The notes beneath the pieces are model-generated. The model had not been told where the DNA came from, searched no databases, and worked only from the letters and a program-made list of their open reading frames with translations. Shown one piece after another: positions 42,966 to 52,488 of a stretch of 64,000 bases of DNA (position 1 is its first letter; every line of letters begins with the position of its first letter). The translations under genes were made by a program, and so were the position numbers. Source of the DNA: Mesorhizobium sp. CA14 (lineage in GTDB: Bacteria > Pseudomonadota > Alphaproteobacteria > Rhizobiales > Rhizobiaceae); contig NZ_JAIUHR010000001.1 in the NCBI RefSeq assembly GCF_020165195.1, forward strand, positions 186,001 through 250,000, given 5' to 3'.

Positions 42966-44248
42966 TCGTACCTCAAGGCTTCGACGGGATCGAGCCGGGC
43001 GGCCCGCCAGGCCGGGAACACCGTCGCGAGGAACGACAGGCCAAGCGCCATGATGACGACATAGGTCGTCTCGCGCGGATCCATCTTCGCCGGCAACTGG
43101 CTGAGGAAATAGAGCTCGGGATTGAACAGGATCCTGCCGGTCATCCAGGAGAAGAACTGGCGGATCGATTCGATGTTGAGGCAGATGACGACGCCGAGCA
43201 GCACGCCGGCGATCGTGCCGGTGACGCCGATCGCCGCGCCCGTCATCAGAAAGATGCGCAGGATCGCGCCGCGCGAGGCGCCCATCGTGCGCAGGATGGC
43301 GATGTCGTGGCCCTTGTCCTTCACCAGCATGATGAGGCCGGAAATGATGTTGAGCGCCGCCACCAGCACGATCAGCGTCAGGATCATGAACATGACGTTG
43401 CGCTCGACCTGCAGCGCCGAGAAGAAGGTCTCGTTGCGCTGTCGCCAGTCGACGAGGTCGACCGGCCGCTGCGCCGCCTGCTCGACCAGGGGCTTCAGCG
43501 CGTCGACATTGTCGGGATTGTCGACATAGATCTCGATGGTCTGGGCTCGCCCGTCCATGTTGAAATAGAGCTGCGCTTCCGAGAACGGCATATAGACGAT
43601 CGAGCTGTCATATTCCGACATGCCGACCTCGAAGATTGCCGCCACCTTGTAGCCCTTCATGCGCGGCGTGGTGCCGAGCGGCGTCACGTCGCCGTCCGGC
43701 GAGATCAGCGTGATCGTGTCGCCGAGCACCAGCCCGAGGCTTTCGGCCATGCGCTTGCCGATCGCCACGCCGTCGCCGGTGTCGAAACCGTCGAGCGTGC
43801 CCTGCTTGATGTTGCTGGCGACGATCGAAATCTTGCCGAGGTCCTCGCCGCGGATGCCGCGCACCAAGGCGCCCGTGCCGCCGCCGACATTGCCTTGCGC
43901 CAGGACCTGGCCGTCGATCAGCGGGATGGCGTATTTGACGCCCGAAACACCGTTGATGCGACTCGCCACCTGGGCGTAATCCTCCAGCGGCGAATCGAGC
44001 GGCTGCACGATGAGATGGCCGTTGACGCCGAGGATGCGGGTCAGCAACTCGGCGCGGAAACCGTTCATCACGGCCATGACGACGATCAACGTCGCGACGC
44101 CGAGCATGATGCCGAGAAAGGAGATCGAGGCGATGACCGAGATCACCGTCTCCTTGCGGCGCGAGCGCAGATAGCGCCACGCCACCATGCGCTCGAAGCC
44201 GGAGAAAGCGCCCGCCGCTGACCTGGCCGCTGCCGCCGCCTCGTTCAT
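42962..44248 (-). CDS. lolC: Lipoprotein-releasing ABC transporter permease LolC/LolE
   Basis: A 428-residue inner-membrane protein with the LolC/E plan: helix 1 after [39 protein letters not shown], a large periplasmic domain of about 200 residues, then three C-terminal helices ([38 protein letters not shown]). A single permease gene is present, so it may work as a homodimer (LolF-like) with LolD. ATG 44248 overlaps the proS stop; the longer open frame upstream belongs to proS antisense/out-of-frame sequence. Confidence 0.9.
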   Translation of the reverse strand: MNEAAAAARSAAGAFSGFERMVAWRYLRSRRKETVISVIASISFLGIMLGVATLIVVMAVMNGFRAELLTRILGVNGHLIVQPLDSPLEDYAQVASRINGVSGVKYAIPLIDGQVLAQGNVGGGTGALVRGIRGEDLGKISIVASNIKQGTLDGFDTGDGVAIGKRMAESLGLVLGDTITLISPDGDVTPLGTTPRMKGYKVAAIFEVGMSEYDSSIVYMPFSEAQLYFNMDGRAQTIEIYVDNPDNVDALKPLVEQAAQRPVDLVDWRQRNETFFSALQVERNVMFMILTLIVLVAALNIISGLIMLVKDKGHDIAILRTMGASRGAILRIFLMTGAAIGVTGTIAGVLLGVVICLNIESIRQFFSWMTGRILFNPELYFLSQLPAKMDPRETTYVVIMALGLSFLATVFPAWRAARLDPVEALRYE

Positions 44249-45573
44249 GCGGCGATACCCAGGCGTTTCTTGGCCTCGGCGATCGGCAGCGTCTCGCGCT
44301 CGCCCGACCTGCGGTTCTTGATCTCGACCTCGCCGGCGGCCACGCCGCGCGGGCCGACGATCACCTGCCACGGCAGGCCGATCAGATCGGCGGTGGCGAA
44401 CTTGCCGCCCGGACGCTGGTCAGTGTCGTCATAAAGCACGTCCTTGCCCGCCGAAGTCAGAGCCGTATAGAGCTCGGCGCAGACGCGGTCGCATTCGCCG
44501 TCGCCGACCTTCATGTTGATCAGGCCGATGTCGAAGGGCGCCACCGCTTCCGGCCAGATAATGCCGTTCTCGTCATGGCTGGCCTCGATGATCGCCGCGA
44601 CCAGGCGCGACGGACCGATGCCGTAGGAGCCGCCCGAGGCGTAATGGTCCTTGCCGTCGGGGCCGGTCACCTTGGCGTTCATCGGCTTTGAGTATTTCTC
44701 GCCGAAGTGGAAGATGTGGCCGACCTCGATGCCGCGCGCCGAGACCTGCTCGCTTGGCGGAACGTTCGCCCAAGCCGCCTCGTCATGCATCTCGTCGGTG
44801 GCGGCATAAGGCGTCGTCCACTTTTTCACAATGTCGCCGATCTCGGCATCGTCGGTGAAGTTGGTGTTCGCGCCCGGTACGTCGAGCGTGAGATAGGCGC
44901 GGTCGCAGAACACCTGGCTCTCGCCGGTTTCCGCCAGGATGATGAACTCATGGCTGAGGTCGCCGCCGATCGGGCCGGTATCGGCGCGCATCGGAATGGC
45001 CTGCAGGCCCATGCGCGTGAACGTCCTCAGGTAGGAGACGAACATGCGGTTGTAGGCGGCCCTGGCGCCCTCGAAATCGAGGTCGAACGAATAGGCGTCC
45101 TTCATCAGGAATTCTCTGCTGCGCATGACGCCGAAGCGCGGGCGCACCTCGTCGCGGAACTTCCACTGGATGTGGTAAAGATTGAGCGGCAGGTCCTTGT
45201 AGGATTTCACGTAAGCGCGAAAAATCTCGGTGACCATCTCTTCGTTGGTCGGGCCGTAGAGCATGTCGCGATCCTGGCGATCCTTGATGCGCAGCATCTC
45301 CTTGCCATAGTCGTTGTAACGGCCGCTCTCGCGCCACAGATCCGCCGACTGGATGGTCGGCATCAGGATTTCCAGCGCGCCGGCGCGGTTCTGTTCCTCG
45401 CGGATGATCTGGCAGACCTTGTCCAGCACGCGCTTGCCCAATGGCAGCCACGAAAAGCTGCCCTGCCCCTGCTGGCGGATCATGCCGGCGCGCAGCATCA
45501 GCCGGTGCGAGACGATCTCGGCCTCGCGGGGATTTTCTTTGAGAATGGGCAGGAAGTAGCGCGACAAACGCAT
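44245..45573 (-). CDS. proS: Proline-tRNA ligase, short alphaproteobacterial type
   Basis: A 442-residue class II aminoacyl-tRNA synthetase starting at [15 protein letters not shown] (ATG 45573). Motif 2 is seen around [29 protein letters not shown] and motif 3 near [14 protein letters not shown]. The anticodon-binding domain follows ([29 protein letters not shown]). The editing insertion of bacterial-type ProS is absent, as is normal in alphaproteobacteria, where a separate YbaK/ProX-like protein edits. It is followed by lolC-lolD with overlapping ends, an order conserved in rhizobia. Confidence 0.94.
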   Translation of the reverse strand: MRLSRYFLPILKENPREAEIVSHRLMLRAGMIRQQGQGSFSWLPLGKRVLDKVCQIIREEQNRAGALEILMPTIQSADLWRESGRYNDYGKEMLRIKDRQDRDMLYGPTNEEMVTEIFRAYVKSYKDLPLNLYHIQWKFRDEVRPRFGVMRSREFLMKDAYSFDLDFEGARAAYNRMFVSYLRTFTRMGLQAIPMRADTGPIGGDLSHEFIILAETGESQVFCDRAYLTLDVPGANTNFTDDAEIGDIVKKWTTPYAATDEMHDEAAWANVPPSEQVSARGIEVGHIFHFGEKYSKPMNAKVTGPDGKDHYASGGSYGIGPSRLVAAIIEASHDENGIIWPEAVAPFDIGLINMKVGDGECDRVCAELYTALTSAGKDVLYDDTDQRPGGKFATADLIGLPWQVIVGPRGVAAGEVEIKNRRSGERETLPIAEAKKRLGIAA

Positions 45574-45781
45574 GGACTGGTCCGTGAGTGAAATGGCGGC
45601 GCGGGGAATCGGCGCGCCTAAGGCTGCTTGCCCGGGCTTCATAGCCATTTCATGGCCGAATGGAAACCCGAGTGCCCCAAAGTATCGGGCCTTCTGCACC
45701 TTACCAAAAAGGCGATTTTGACCGCGAAGTGCCGCAAATCGCTATTTGATCGATTCACAAGCAAGCCCTGCCGCACTATTG

Positions 45782-45854
45782 TGCAGTGCAGCACGATATT
45801 GCCCGTTTCGGAGCAAAATTCTTCGTGACATTTTCACCTGCCTTGGTCTAGTGT
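45782..45854 (+). promoter_or_regulatory. Candidate promoter of a small RNA, with a TGC-N3-GCA box
   Basis: GTGACA (45825-45830) and TAGTGT (45849-45854) are spaced 18 bases, giving a plausible plus-strand promoter. TGCAGTGCA (45782-45790), embedded in TTGTGCAGTGCAGCA, matches TGC-N3-GCA, the type of site bound by PhaR/AniA-like polyhydroxybutyrate regulators. No protein-coding gene starts downstream on this strand for several kilobases. Confidence 0.45.
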
Positions 45855-45860
45855 GCGCCG

Positions 45861-46009
45861 ATAACCGAGAGGGCGGAGAAAAATCTGCTCTCCTACGCGG
45901 TCAAAGTCTTGGGAGGATGCGATCTAGGCGCGGTAACTCGCTGCCGCCGGACACCGGAAACAGATCGGACGCGTTTAAATTGCAAGGCCTCGTGCCTTGC
46001 ATTTTTTTT
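45861..46009 (+). ncRNA. Candidate small RNA between proS and the DUF1467 gene
   Basis: This plus-strand stretch runs from just after a possible promoter to a strong intrinsic terminator and contains no credible reading frame. All annotated genes from 40.5 to 64 kb are on the minus strand, so the terminator has no protein gene to serve. The predicted RNA is about 150 nt and includes the single-stranded-looking TCTCCTACGCGG and GGGAGGATGCG. Its position next to proS and the TGC-N3-GCA box suggest the alphaproteobacterial MmgR (alpha-r8) type, linked to polyhydroxybutyrate, but this was not verified. The 5' end is uncertain. Within 45574-46147 nothing else was seen except the palindrome at 46070. 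Confidence 0.55.
45981..46009 (+). terminator. Strong Rho-independent terminator on the plus strand
   Basis: TGCAAGGC (45981-45988) pairs with GCCTTGCA (45994-46001) around CTCGT, followed at once by eight T residues (46002-46009). This is the clearest intrinsic terminator of the window and defines the 3' end of the small RNA candidate. Confidence 0.85.
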
Positions 46010-46069
46010 GTGCAATCATCTGCTTAGCACGACCATCTGCCAAACAGCATCAGCCATTCGTTAGCCACC

Positions 46070-46095
46070 GAATTCGGAAGCCGGCTTCCGAATTC
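46070..46095. repeat. Perfect 26-bp palindrome
   Basis: GAATTCGGAAGCC (46070-46082) is followed directly by its reverse complement GGCTTCCGAATTC (46083-46095). It lies about 50 bases after the end of the DUF1467 gene and could act as that operon's terminator hairpin, but no T-run follows on either strand. Confidence 0.6.
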
Positions 46096-46147
46096 AACTT
46101 TGGCGCGCGTATGCTGCTTAATACTTGGGGAGACTGTATTCTCAGCG

Positions 46148-46432
46148 TCAGTGATGGGCATTCGGACTAAAGTCCGGCATGATCCGCATGATGTCGTCGA
46201 AGCTAAATCCCAGGCCTATCGTAAGACCGTAGAGAATGCCCATGACGACCACCGTCACGAGCGTCGCGCGGATGAAAGCGCGCAACATGTGCGGTCCGCG
46301 CGGCGCGCTGGAAACGGTCCCAAGCGTGACGTCCTGGTCGTCGTCCTGCGTGCGCAGGCTGAACGGCAGAACAACGAACAGCACCAGCCACCAGGTGACG
46401 AAGAACAGCGCGGCGAACAGGATCCAGTTCAT
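46148..46432 (-). CDS. DUF1467 family small membrane protein
   Basis: A 94-residue protein with two hydrophobic helices (ILFAALFFVTWWLVLFVVLPFSL and ATLVTVVVMGILYGLTIGLGF) separated by an acidic loop (RTQDDDQDV). The length and first-helix pattern match the DUF1467 family, found almost only in alphaproteobacteria and usually beside methylmalonyl-CoA epimerase and proS. Its function is unknown. It overlaps the epimerase stop (ATGA), so the two are co-translated. Confidence 0.82.
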   Translation of the reverse strand: MNWILFAALFFVTWWLVLFVVLPFSLRTQDDDQDVTLGTVSSAPRGPHMLRAFIRATLVTVVVMGILYGLTIGLGFSFDDIMRIMPDFSPNAHH

Positions 46433-46833
46433 GCCTGCTCCAGTTCGACCAGCGTGCCGAAGAAATCCTTGGGATGCAGGAACAGCACCGGCTTGCCGTG
46501 CGCGCCGATCTTCGGATTGCCGTCGCCCAGCACGCGCGCGCCGCTTGCCTTCAAATGGTCGCGGGCAGCCAGGATATCATCGACCTCATAGCAGACGTGA
46601 TGAATGCCGCCTGAAGGGTTCTTCTCGAGGAAGGCCGCGATTGGCGATGTCTCGCCCAGCGGCTCCAGCAACTCGATCTTGGTGTTGCCGACATCGACGA
46701 ACACCACGGTCACGCCATGCCCCGGCAGCGCCTGCGGCTCGCCCACTCGCGCGCCCAGCGTATCGCGATAGGCGGCCACCGCCGCGGCCAGATCCGGCAC
46801 GGCAAGCGCGACATGGTTCAGGCGTCCAAGCAT
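46429..46833 (-). CDS. mce: Methylmalonyl-CoA epimerase
   Basis: A 134-residue vicinal-oxygen-chelate protein. It has the two-module pattern NHVALAVPDLAAAVAAYRDTLGARV and IHHVCYEVDDILAARDHLKASG, and the final metal-ligand Glu in LFLHPKDFFGTLVELEQ. The metal-binding His/Glu set (H7 and H in the IHHVCYEV block, the late E) is intact. It interconverts the (R) and (S) forms of methylmalonyl-CoA in propionate and ethylmalonyl-CoA metabolism, a B12-dependent route fitting the cobalamin genes earlier in the window. Confidence 0.92.
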   Translation of the reverse strand: MLGRLNHVALAVPDLAAAVAAYRDTLGARVGEPQALPGHGVTVVFVDVGNTKIELLEPLGETSPIAAFLEKNPSGGIHHVCYEVDDILAARDHLKASGARVLGDGNPKIGAHGKPVLFLHPKDFFGTLVELEQA

Positions 46834-46846
46834 CGGCGGTTTCCTC

Positions 46847-46939
46847 AGGCAGTAGGCAGTAGAAAAGAAGCAAATTTGGCTAGCTAAAAAGCAATCGCCT
46901 TTCCTATTGCCTACTGCCTAGTCCCTACTGCCTACTCCC
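46847..46939. repeat. CCTACTG-type short repeat cluster between mce and rnj
   Basis: AGGCAGTAGGCAGTAG (46847-46862) is mirrored by several CTACTGCCTA units (46911-46935). The arms can form a long imperfect hairpin after the rnj stop. Such heptamer arrays are frequent between rhizobial genes. No other feature is visible in the gap. Confidence 0.55.
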
Positions 46940-48610
46940 TCATCTCGTAACAAACACCGTCACCAGCGGCTTCTTGCCCCAGGCCTCGTTGGCGGCGCCG
47001 CGCACGGCGCGGCGCACCGCCTCCTGCACCAGGTCGAGGTCTTTTCGGCGCTGACGCGGAATGGAGTCCACCGCGCCGATTGCCGCATCGAGCATCAGAT
47101 CCTCCAGCGTCTCGCCGCGGGCATCCGCCTCGGCGACGCCGATCGCCACCAGATCAGGGTCACCGGCAAGCTCATATTTGTCGTCGAGCACGACGTTGAC
47201 CGCGACATGCCCGGCGAAGGACAGCTTGCGGCGGTCGCGTATGCCCATCGCCTGGTCGGTGCCGATCAACAGGCCGTCCTTGTAGAGCCGGCCAAACGGC
47301 ACCTGATCGATGATCGTTGCAGGACCAGGCCAGAGCCTCAGCATGTCGCCGTCGCGCACCTGCGCCACCTGGCCGATGCCCGACATCGACATCAGCGAGC
47401 CCTGCGCCACCAGATGCGCCGCCTCGCCATGCACGGGAACGCCGATCTGCGGCCGCACCCATTCATACATTTTGCGCAATTCGCTGCGGCGCGGATGGCC
47501 GGAGACATGCACCAGCGCGTCGCCGTCCTCGATGATCTTCATGCCGAGATCGATCAGCCGGTTCTTGATCTCAAGAATTCCCTTTTCGTTGCCGGGAATG
47601 GTACGCGAGGAAAACACCACCGTGTCGCCGGCCGTCAGCGCCACCGACTTCATCTCGTCGCGTGAAAGCTTTGCCAGCGCCGCCAGCGGCTCGCCCTGGC
47701 TGCCGGTGCAGATGATGACCAGGTTCTCGCGCGGGATATAGCCATAGTCCTCCTCGGCGATGAACTCCGGCAGCCCGTCCATGTAGCCGAGCTCGCCCGC
47801 CACATCGATGACGCGCTTCAGCGAGCGGCCGAGCACGAGGCATTGCCGGCCGGCATCGCGCGCCGCCTTGGCGATCGATACGATGCGCCCGACATTGGAG
47901 GAGAAGGTGGTGACCGCGACGCGCCCCTTCGCGCTCTCGATGACACCCTTGAGGCCTTCCCCGACAGCAACTTCCGACGGCGACTCCCCTTCCCTCAGCG
48001 CGTTGGTGGAATCGCAGATCAGCGCCAGAACGCCCTTGTCGCCATAAGCGCGGAACCGTGCCTCGTCGGTCTTCGGGCCGATCGTCGGCGCCGGGTCTAT
48101 TTTCCAGTCGCCGGTGTGGATGACGGTGCCGGCGGGCGTGGTGATCGCCAGCGACATCGGCTCGGGAATCGAATGCGCCACTGGAATGGCCTCGATCTCG
48201 AAAGGTCCGATGGTGAATTTCTCGCCGGCCCGATAGATCGACGCCGGGATCTTCGGCGCGCCCTGTTCGCCCTGCCGCTTGGCTTCGAGCAGGCCTGCGG
48301 TGAACGGCGTCATCCAGACGGGCGCCTTGAGCTTTGGCCAGATGTCGAGCAGCGCGCCGTAATGGTCCTCATGCGCGTGGGTGATGACGATCCCGCGCAG
48401 TCCGTCGATATTCTCCTCGATGAAGCGCGTATCGGGCAGGATCAGGTCGACGCCAGGATGCGCGCTGTCGGGGAAGGTCACGCCGACATCGACGATGATC
48501 CATTCGCGCGCGTCGGCAGGCCCATAGCCGTAAAGGGCGAAGTTCATGCCGATCTCGCCGACGCCGCCCAGCGGCGCGAAGACGAGTTCGGCGTTTTCTC
48601 TATTCGCCAT
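46940..48610 (-). CDS. rnj: Ribonuclease J
   Basis: A 556-residue metallo-beta-lactamase/beta-CASP ribonuclease. Motif 2 is THAHEDHYGA (H78, H80, D82, H83), further metal ligands appear in VIHTGDWK and in HVSGHPRRSELRKMYEWVRP, and the C-terminal domain follows. It acts in 5'-3' exonucleolytic and endonucleolytic mRNA and rRNA processing in the cytoplasm. ATG 48610 is preferred over the TTG at 48613 because AGGAAAG is then well spaced. It lies downstream of nuoN-birA in the conserved rhizobial order. Confidence 0.94.
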   Translation of the reverse strand: MANRENAELVFAPLGGVGEIGMNFALYGYGPADAREWIIVDVGVTFPDSAHPGVDLILPDTRFIEENIDGLRGIVITHAHEDHYGALLDIWPKLKAPVWMTPFTAGLLEAKRQGEQGAPKIPASIYRAGEKFTIGPFEIEAIPVAHSIPEPMSLAITTPAGTVIHTGDWKIDPAPTIGPKTDEARFRAYGDKGVLALICDSTNALREGESPSEVAVGEGLKGVIESAKGRVAVTTFSSNVGRIVSIAKAARDAGRQCLVLGRSLKRVIDVAGELGYMDGLPEFIAEEDYGYIPRENLVIICTGSQGEPLAALAKLSRDEMKSVALTAGDTVVFSSRTIPGNEKGILEIKNRLIDLGMKIIEDGDALVHVSGHPRRSELRKMYEWVRPQIGVPVHGEAAHLVAQGSLMSMSGIGQVAQVRDGDMLRLWPGPATIIDQVPFGRLYKDGLLIGTDQAMGIRDRRKLSFAGHVAVNVVLDDKYELAGDPDLVAIGVAEADARGETLEDLMLDAAIGAVDSIPRQRRKDLDLVQEAVRRAVRGAANEAWGKKPLVTVFVTR

Positions 48611-48705
48611 CAATTCTTTCCTTCCTGGCCGTCAGGCCAAGCCGTTGGCGCAATTCCGGGAAAAGCGTGTCACGGCTTTCCGTCCGGAATTGCACAAAAA
48701 CAAAA

Positions 48706-49527
48706 TTATACCCGGGCCGAGGCGACCGCGCCGAAATGCACGTCGCCGGCCGCGATCGTCAAAACCGATCCCTCATCGTCGCGGATCACAAAACGGCAGT
48801 CCTCGTCAATGGTTTCGAAGACGCCGCGCACCACATTGCCGTCAATTCTGACAGCAACCTCGCCGCCGAGCCCTGCCGCGCGGGCAAGCCAGCGCTTTCT
48901 GATGGCATCGAGCCCGCGCCCGTCATCCCACAGCCTGGCATTCTCGCTCCAGGCATCCGAAAGCGCCAGGAACAGCGTTTCGGCGTCGCAAGTGGCGCCC
49001 AGCGCCTGCAGCGACGTCGCCGGATAAGGCAAATCCTCAGGGTAAGCCACGACATTGACGCCGATGCCGATAGCGACGGCAAAGCGGCCGCCATCGAGCA
49101 TCGCCGATTCCAACAGGATGCCGGCAAGCTTGGCGCCGGAGGCCAGCACGTCGTTCGGCCATTTCAGCTCGAAGCGGTTGCGGCCCTGGCTTGCGCCGTC
49201 CAAGGCGACAGCGATCCGGCCTTTCGGCACGACGGCGTCGAGCGCGTCGGCCAGCGCAAGCCCCGCGACGAAGCCGAGCGTCGCAGCCAGCCGAAGCTCG
49301 CCGCCCGGAACCAGAAGCAGCGTCGCCGCGAGATTGCCTTCCGGCGTCGCCCAGGCACGGCCACGCCGGCCGCGACCGCTCTCCTGCTTCTTCGACACGA
49401 CCCAGAGTTTTCCGGGATCGCCGGCGCGGGCGTGTTCCAGCGCCAGCGCGTTGGTGGAGCCGACGCTGTCATGCGCCTCGAGCCGGAATCCCTCCGACGC
49501 CGCGGTTGGAGCCAGCCGAAACGCCAT
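48706..49527 (-). CDS. birA: Biotin-[acetyl-CoA-carboxylase] ligase
   Basis: A 273-residue biotin protein ligase without the N-terminal DNA-binding domain of E. coli BirA, so it is only an enzyme. The catalytic domain shows GSTNALALEHARAG, the biotin loop SGRGRRGRAWATPEGNLAATLLL, and KWPNDVLASGAKLAGILLES; the C-terminal SH3-like domain follows. It biotinylates acyl-CoA carboxylases. ATG 49527 starts 4 bases after the nuoN stop, so it is the last member of the nuo transcript or coupled to it. A start at 49563 would overlap nuoN. Confidence 0.9.
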   Translation of the reverse strand: MAFRLAPTAASEGFRLEAHDSVGSTNALALEHARAGDPGKLWVVSKKQESGRGRRGRAWATPEGNLAATLLLVPGGELRLAATLGFVAGLALADALDAVVPKGRIAVALDGASQGRNRFELKWPNDVLASGAKLAGILLESAMLDGGRFAVAIGIGVNVVAYPEDLPYPATSLQALGATCDAETLFLALSDAWSENARLWDDGRGLDAIRKRWLARAAGLGGEVAVRIDGNVVRGVFETIDEDCRFVIRDDEGSVLTIAAGDVHFGAVASARV

Positions 49528-49531
49528 CCCG

Positions 49532-50968
49532 TCAGAAGAAGGTCTTCGCGGCAGCTTCGGCATAGTTGCCGATCGGCCCGCCGATCAGCACATAGAACAG
49601 CACGAAGGCGCCGCTGACGCCGAGCACCAGGCGCAGTTCGCTCGCCATCGGCACGAAGCCGCCGACAGGCTCGTCGAACCACATGATCTTGATGATGCGC
49701 AGGTAATAATAGGCACCCACCACCGAGGCCAGCACGCCGATGATCGCCAGCGCGTAAAGATGCGCGTTGATGGCGGCCAGGAACACGTACCACTTCCCCC
49801 AGAAGCCGGCGAGCGGCGGGATGCCGGCCAGCGAGAACATCAGGATGGTGAGGATGGTGGCCATGATCGGATTGGTCGAGGCAAGGCCGGCCAGATCGCT
49901 GATCTGCTCGACATTGCCTTCCTTGCGCCGCATGGCGAGGATGAAGGCGAAGGTGCCGAGCGTCATCACCAGATAGATCAGCATGTAAATGGCGACGCCG
50001 CGCACGCCGGCCTGGCTGTTGGCGGCAAGGCCGACCAGCGCGTAGCCCATATGGCCGATCGAGGAATAGGCCATCAGGCGCTTGATGTTGGTCTGGCCGA
50101 TGGCCGCGAAAGCGCCAAGCGCCATCGAGGCGATCGAGATGAAGACGACGATCTGCTGCCAGTCCGAGGCGATCGGCTTGAAGGCGCCCATGGTGACGCG
50201 CACGATCAGCGCCATCGCCGCCATTTTCGGCGCGGCGGCCAAGAAGGCGGTGATCGGCGTCGGCGCGCCCTCATAGACGTCCGGCGTCCACATATGGAAC
50301 GGCACGGCAGAAATCTTGAAGGCGAGACCGGCAAGCACGAACACCAGGCCGAAGACCAGGCCGAGCTGGCGCTCGCCGCTGCCAAGCGCCGTTGCGATCT
50401 CCTGGAAGCCGGTGTTGCCGGTGTAGCCGTAGACGAGGCTGATACCGTAAAGCAGCATGCCCGACGACAGCGCGCCGAGGACGAAATATTTCAGACCCGC
50501 CTCGGTCGAACGCAGATTGTCGCGGTTAATCGCTGCCAGCACATAGATCGCCAGCGACTGCAGCTCGAGCCCGAGATAGAGCCCGATCATGCCGTTGGCC
50601 GAGATCATCAGCATCATGCCGAGCGTGCACAAGAGCACCAGAACCGGGAATTCGAATTTGTCGAAATGTTCTTGGCGTGCAAAGCGCATCGACATGACCA
50701 GCGTCACCGCCGAGCCGATCAGCGCCAGCATCTTCATGAAGGCGCTGAAGGAATCCTGCACGAAGGCGCCGCCATAAGCGGCGCCCTGCGTGCCGGAGAA
50801 GGCAAGCCACAGGCCGGTCACCACCAGCACGAGGACGGCCAGGCCAGTCACGGTCATGGTGCTGTTGGAGCGCGAATAGGCCCCGATCATCAGGAGCACC
50901 AGCGCGCCGACGGCGAGGATCAGTTCCGGCGTCGAGAGCGAAAGGCTGGAGAGAAGGTCCGGCGTCAT
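49532..50968 (-). CDS. nuoN: NADH dehydrogenase subunit N
   Basis: A 478-residue antiporter-like membrane subunit of complex I with about 14 helices. The antiporter Lys/Glu helices are visible in [22 protein letters not shown] and [32 protein letters not shown]. It contributes to proton pumping in the inner membrane. It begins 14 bases after nuoM and is followed closely by birA. Confidence 0.95.
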   Translation of the reverse strand: MTPDLLSSLSLSTPELILAVGALVLLMIGAYSRSNSTMTVTGLAVLVLVVTGLWLAFSGTQGAAYGGAFVQDSFSAFMKMLALIGSAVTLVMSMRFARQEHFDKFEFPVLVLLCTLGMMLMISANGMIGLYLGLELQSLAIYVLAAINRDNLRSTEAGLKYFVLGALSSGMLLYGISLVYGYTGNTGFQEIATALGSGERQLGLVFGLVFVLAGLAFKISAVPFHMWTPDVYEGAPTPITAFLAAAPKMAAMALIVRVTMGAFKPIASDWQQIVVFISIASMALGAFAAIGQTNIKRLMAYSSIGHMGYALVGLAANSQAGVRGVAIYMLIYLVMTLGTFAFILAMRRKEGNVEQISDLAGLASTNPIMATILTILMFSLAGIPPLAGFWGKWYVFLAAINAHLYALAIIGVLASVVGAYYYLRIIKIMWFDEPVGGFVPMASELRLVLGVSGAFVLFYVLIGGPIGNYAEAAAKTFF

Positions 50969-50982
50969 GGTCTATTCCCCAG

Positions 50983-52488
50983 TCAGTTCGCCGCCGCAGT
51001 CTGCGCGGAATTGATGGATGCGGTGACGTTGGTGACGAGCGTCTTGACCGATTGGGCGGTCGCGTCGAACACCGGCGCCGGATAGACGCCGAAGAAGATG
51101 ACCAGCACCACCAGCGGGTAGACGATCGCCTTCTCGCGCGGCGAAAGATCCAGCAGGTTCTTCAGGCTGTCCTTGGTCAGCGCGCCGAAGATCACCCGGC
51201 GATAGAGCCACAGCGCGTAGGCCGCCGACAGGATGACGCCGGTGGCGGCGAAGAACGCCACCCAGGTGTTGACCTTGAACACGCCGAGCATGGTCAGGAA
51301 CTCGCCGACGAAGCCGCTGGTGCCGGGCAGGCCGACATTGGCCATGGTGAAGATCATGAACACGGTGGCGTATTTCGGCATGTTGTTGACGAGGCCGCCA
51401 TAGGCGTCGATCTCGCGCGTGTGCATGCGGTCATAGATGACGCCGACGCACAGGAACAGCGCGCCCGAGACGAGGCCGTGGCTGAGCATCTGGAAGATCG
51501 CGCCCTGCACGCCTTCCTGGTTCATCGCGAAGATGCCCATGGTGACGAAACCCATATGGGCGACCGACGAATAGGCGATCAGCTTCTTCATGTCCTCCTG
51601 CATCAGCGCCACCAGCGAGGTGTAGATGATGGCAACGACCGAGAGCGTGAACACCAGCGGCGCGAACATCGCCGACGCTTCCGGGAACATCGGCAGCGAG
51701 AAGCGCAGGAAGCCGTATCCGCCCATCTTCAGGAGGATGCCGGCCAGGATGACGGAACCGGCAGTCGGCGCTTCGACGTGGGCATCGGGCAGCCAGGTAT
51801 GCACCGGCCACATCGGCATCTTCACCGCGAAGGAGGCGAAGAAGGCGAGCCACAGCCAGGTCTGCATGTTGGCCGGGAAGTGATGCGTCAACAGCGTCGG
51901 AATGTCGGTGGTGCCCGACTGGAAGAACATCGCCATGATGGCGAGCAGCATCAGCACCGAGCCGGCGAGCGTATAGAGGAAGAACTTGAACGAGGCATAG
52001 ACGCGCCGCTTGCCGCCCCAGACGCCGATGATGATGAACATCGGGATCAGGCCCGCCTCGAAGAAGACGTAGAACAGGACGATGTCGAGCGCGCAGAACA
52101 CGCCGATCATCAGCGTCTCGAGGATCAGGAAGGCGATCATATAGGCCTTGACCCGCTTCTCGATCGCATCCCATGAGGCCAGGATGCAGAGCGGCATCAG
52201 GAAGGTCGTCAGAATGACGAACAGCATCGATATGCCGTCGACGCCCATATGGTAGGAAATGCCCGAATCCAGCCAGGCGTGCTTCTCGACGAACTGGAAG
52301 CCGGCCTGCGAATTGTCGAAGCCCGTCCAGATGAACAGCGAGACGACGAAGGTGAACGCAGTCGTGATGAAGGCGATGGCGCGGATGTTGCGGCGCGCGT
52401 TTTCGCTGTCGTCGCTGATGAACAGGATGAGCAGAACACCAACCAGCGGCAGGAAGGTGACCAGCGAGAGAATTGGCCAGTCGGTCAT
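50983..52488 (-). CDS. nuoM: NADH dehydrogenase subunit M
   Basis: A 501-residue antiporter-like complex I subunit. Typical blocks are [21 protein letters not shown] with the conserved Glu, [40 protein letters not shown] and [13 protein letters not shown]. It begins at ATG 52488, overlapping the nuoL stop. It forms one of the three proton channels with NuoL and NuoN. Confidence 0.96.
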   Translation of the reverse strand: MTDWPILSLVTFLPLVGVLLILFISDDSENARRNIRAIAFITTAFTFVVSLFIWTGFDNSQAGFQFVEKHAWLDSGISYHMGVDGISMLFVILTTFLMPLCILASWDAIEKRVKAYMIAFLILETLMIGVFCALDIVLFYVFFEAGLIPMFIIIGVWGGKRRVYASFKFFLYTLAGSVLMLLAIMAMFFQSGTTDIPTLLTHHFPANMQTWLWLAFFASFAVKMPMWPVHTWLPDAHVEAPTAGSVILAGILLKMGGYGFLRFSLPMFPEASAMFAPLVFTLSVVAIIYTSLVALMQEDMKKLIAYSSVAHMGFVTMGIFAMNQEGVQGAIFQMLSHGLVSGALFLCVGVIYDRMHTREIDAYGGLVNNMPKYATVFMIFTMANVGLPGTSGFVGEFLTMLGVFKVNTWVAFFAATGVILSAAYALWLYRRVIFGALTKDSLKNLLDLSPREKAIVYPLVVLVIFFGVYPAPVFDATAQSVKTLVTNVTASINSAQTAAAN

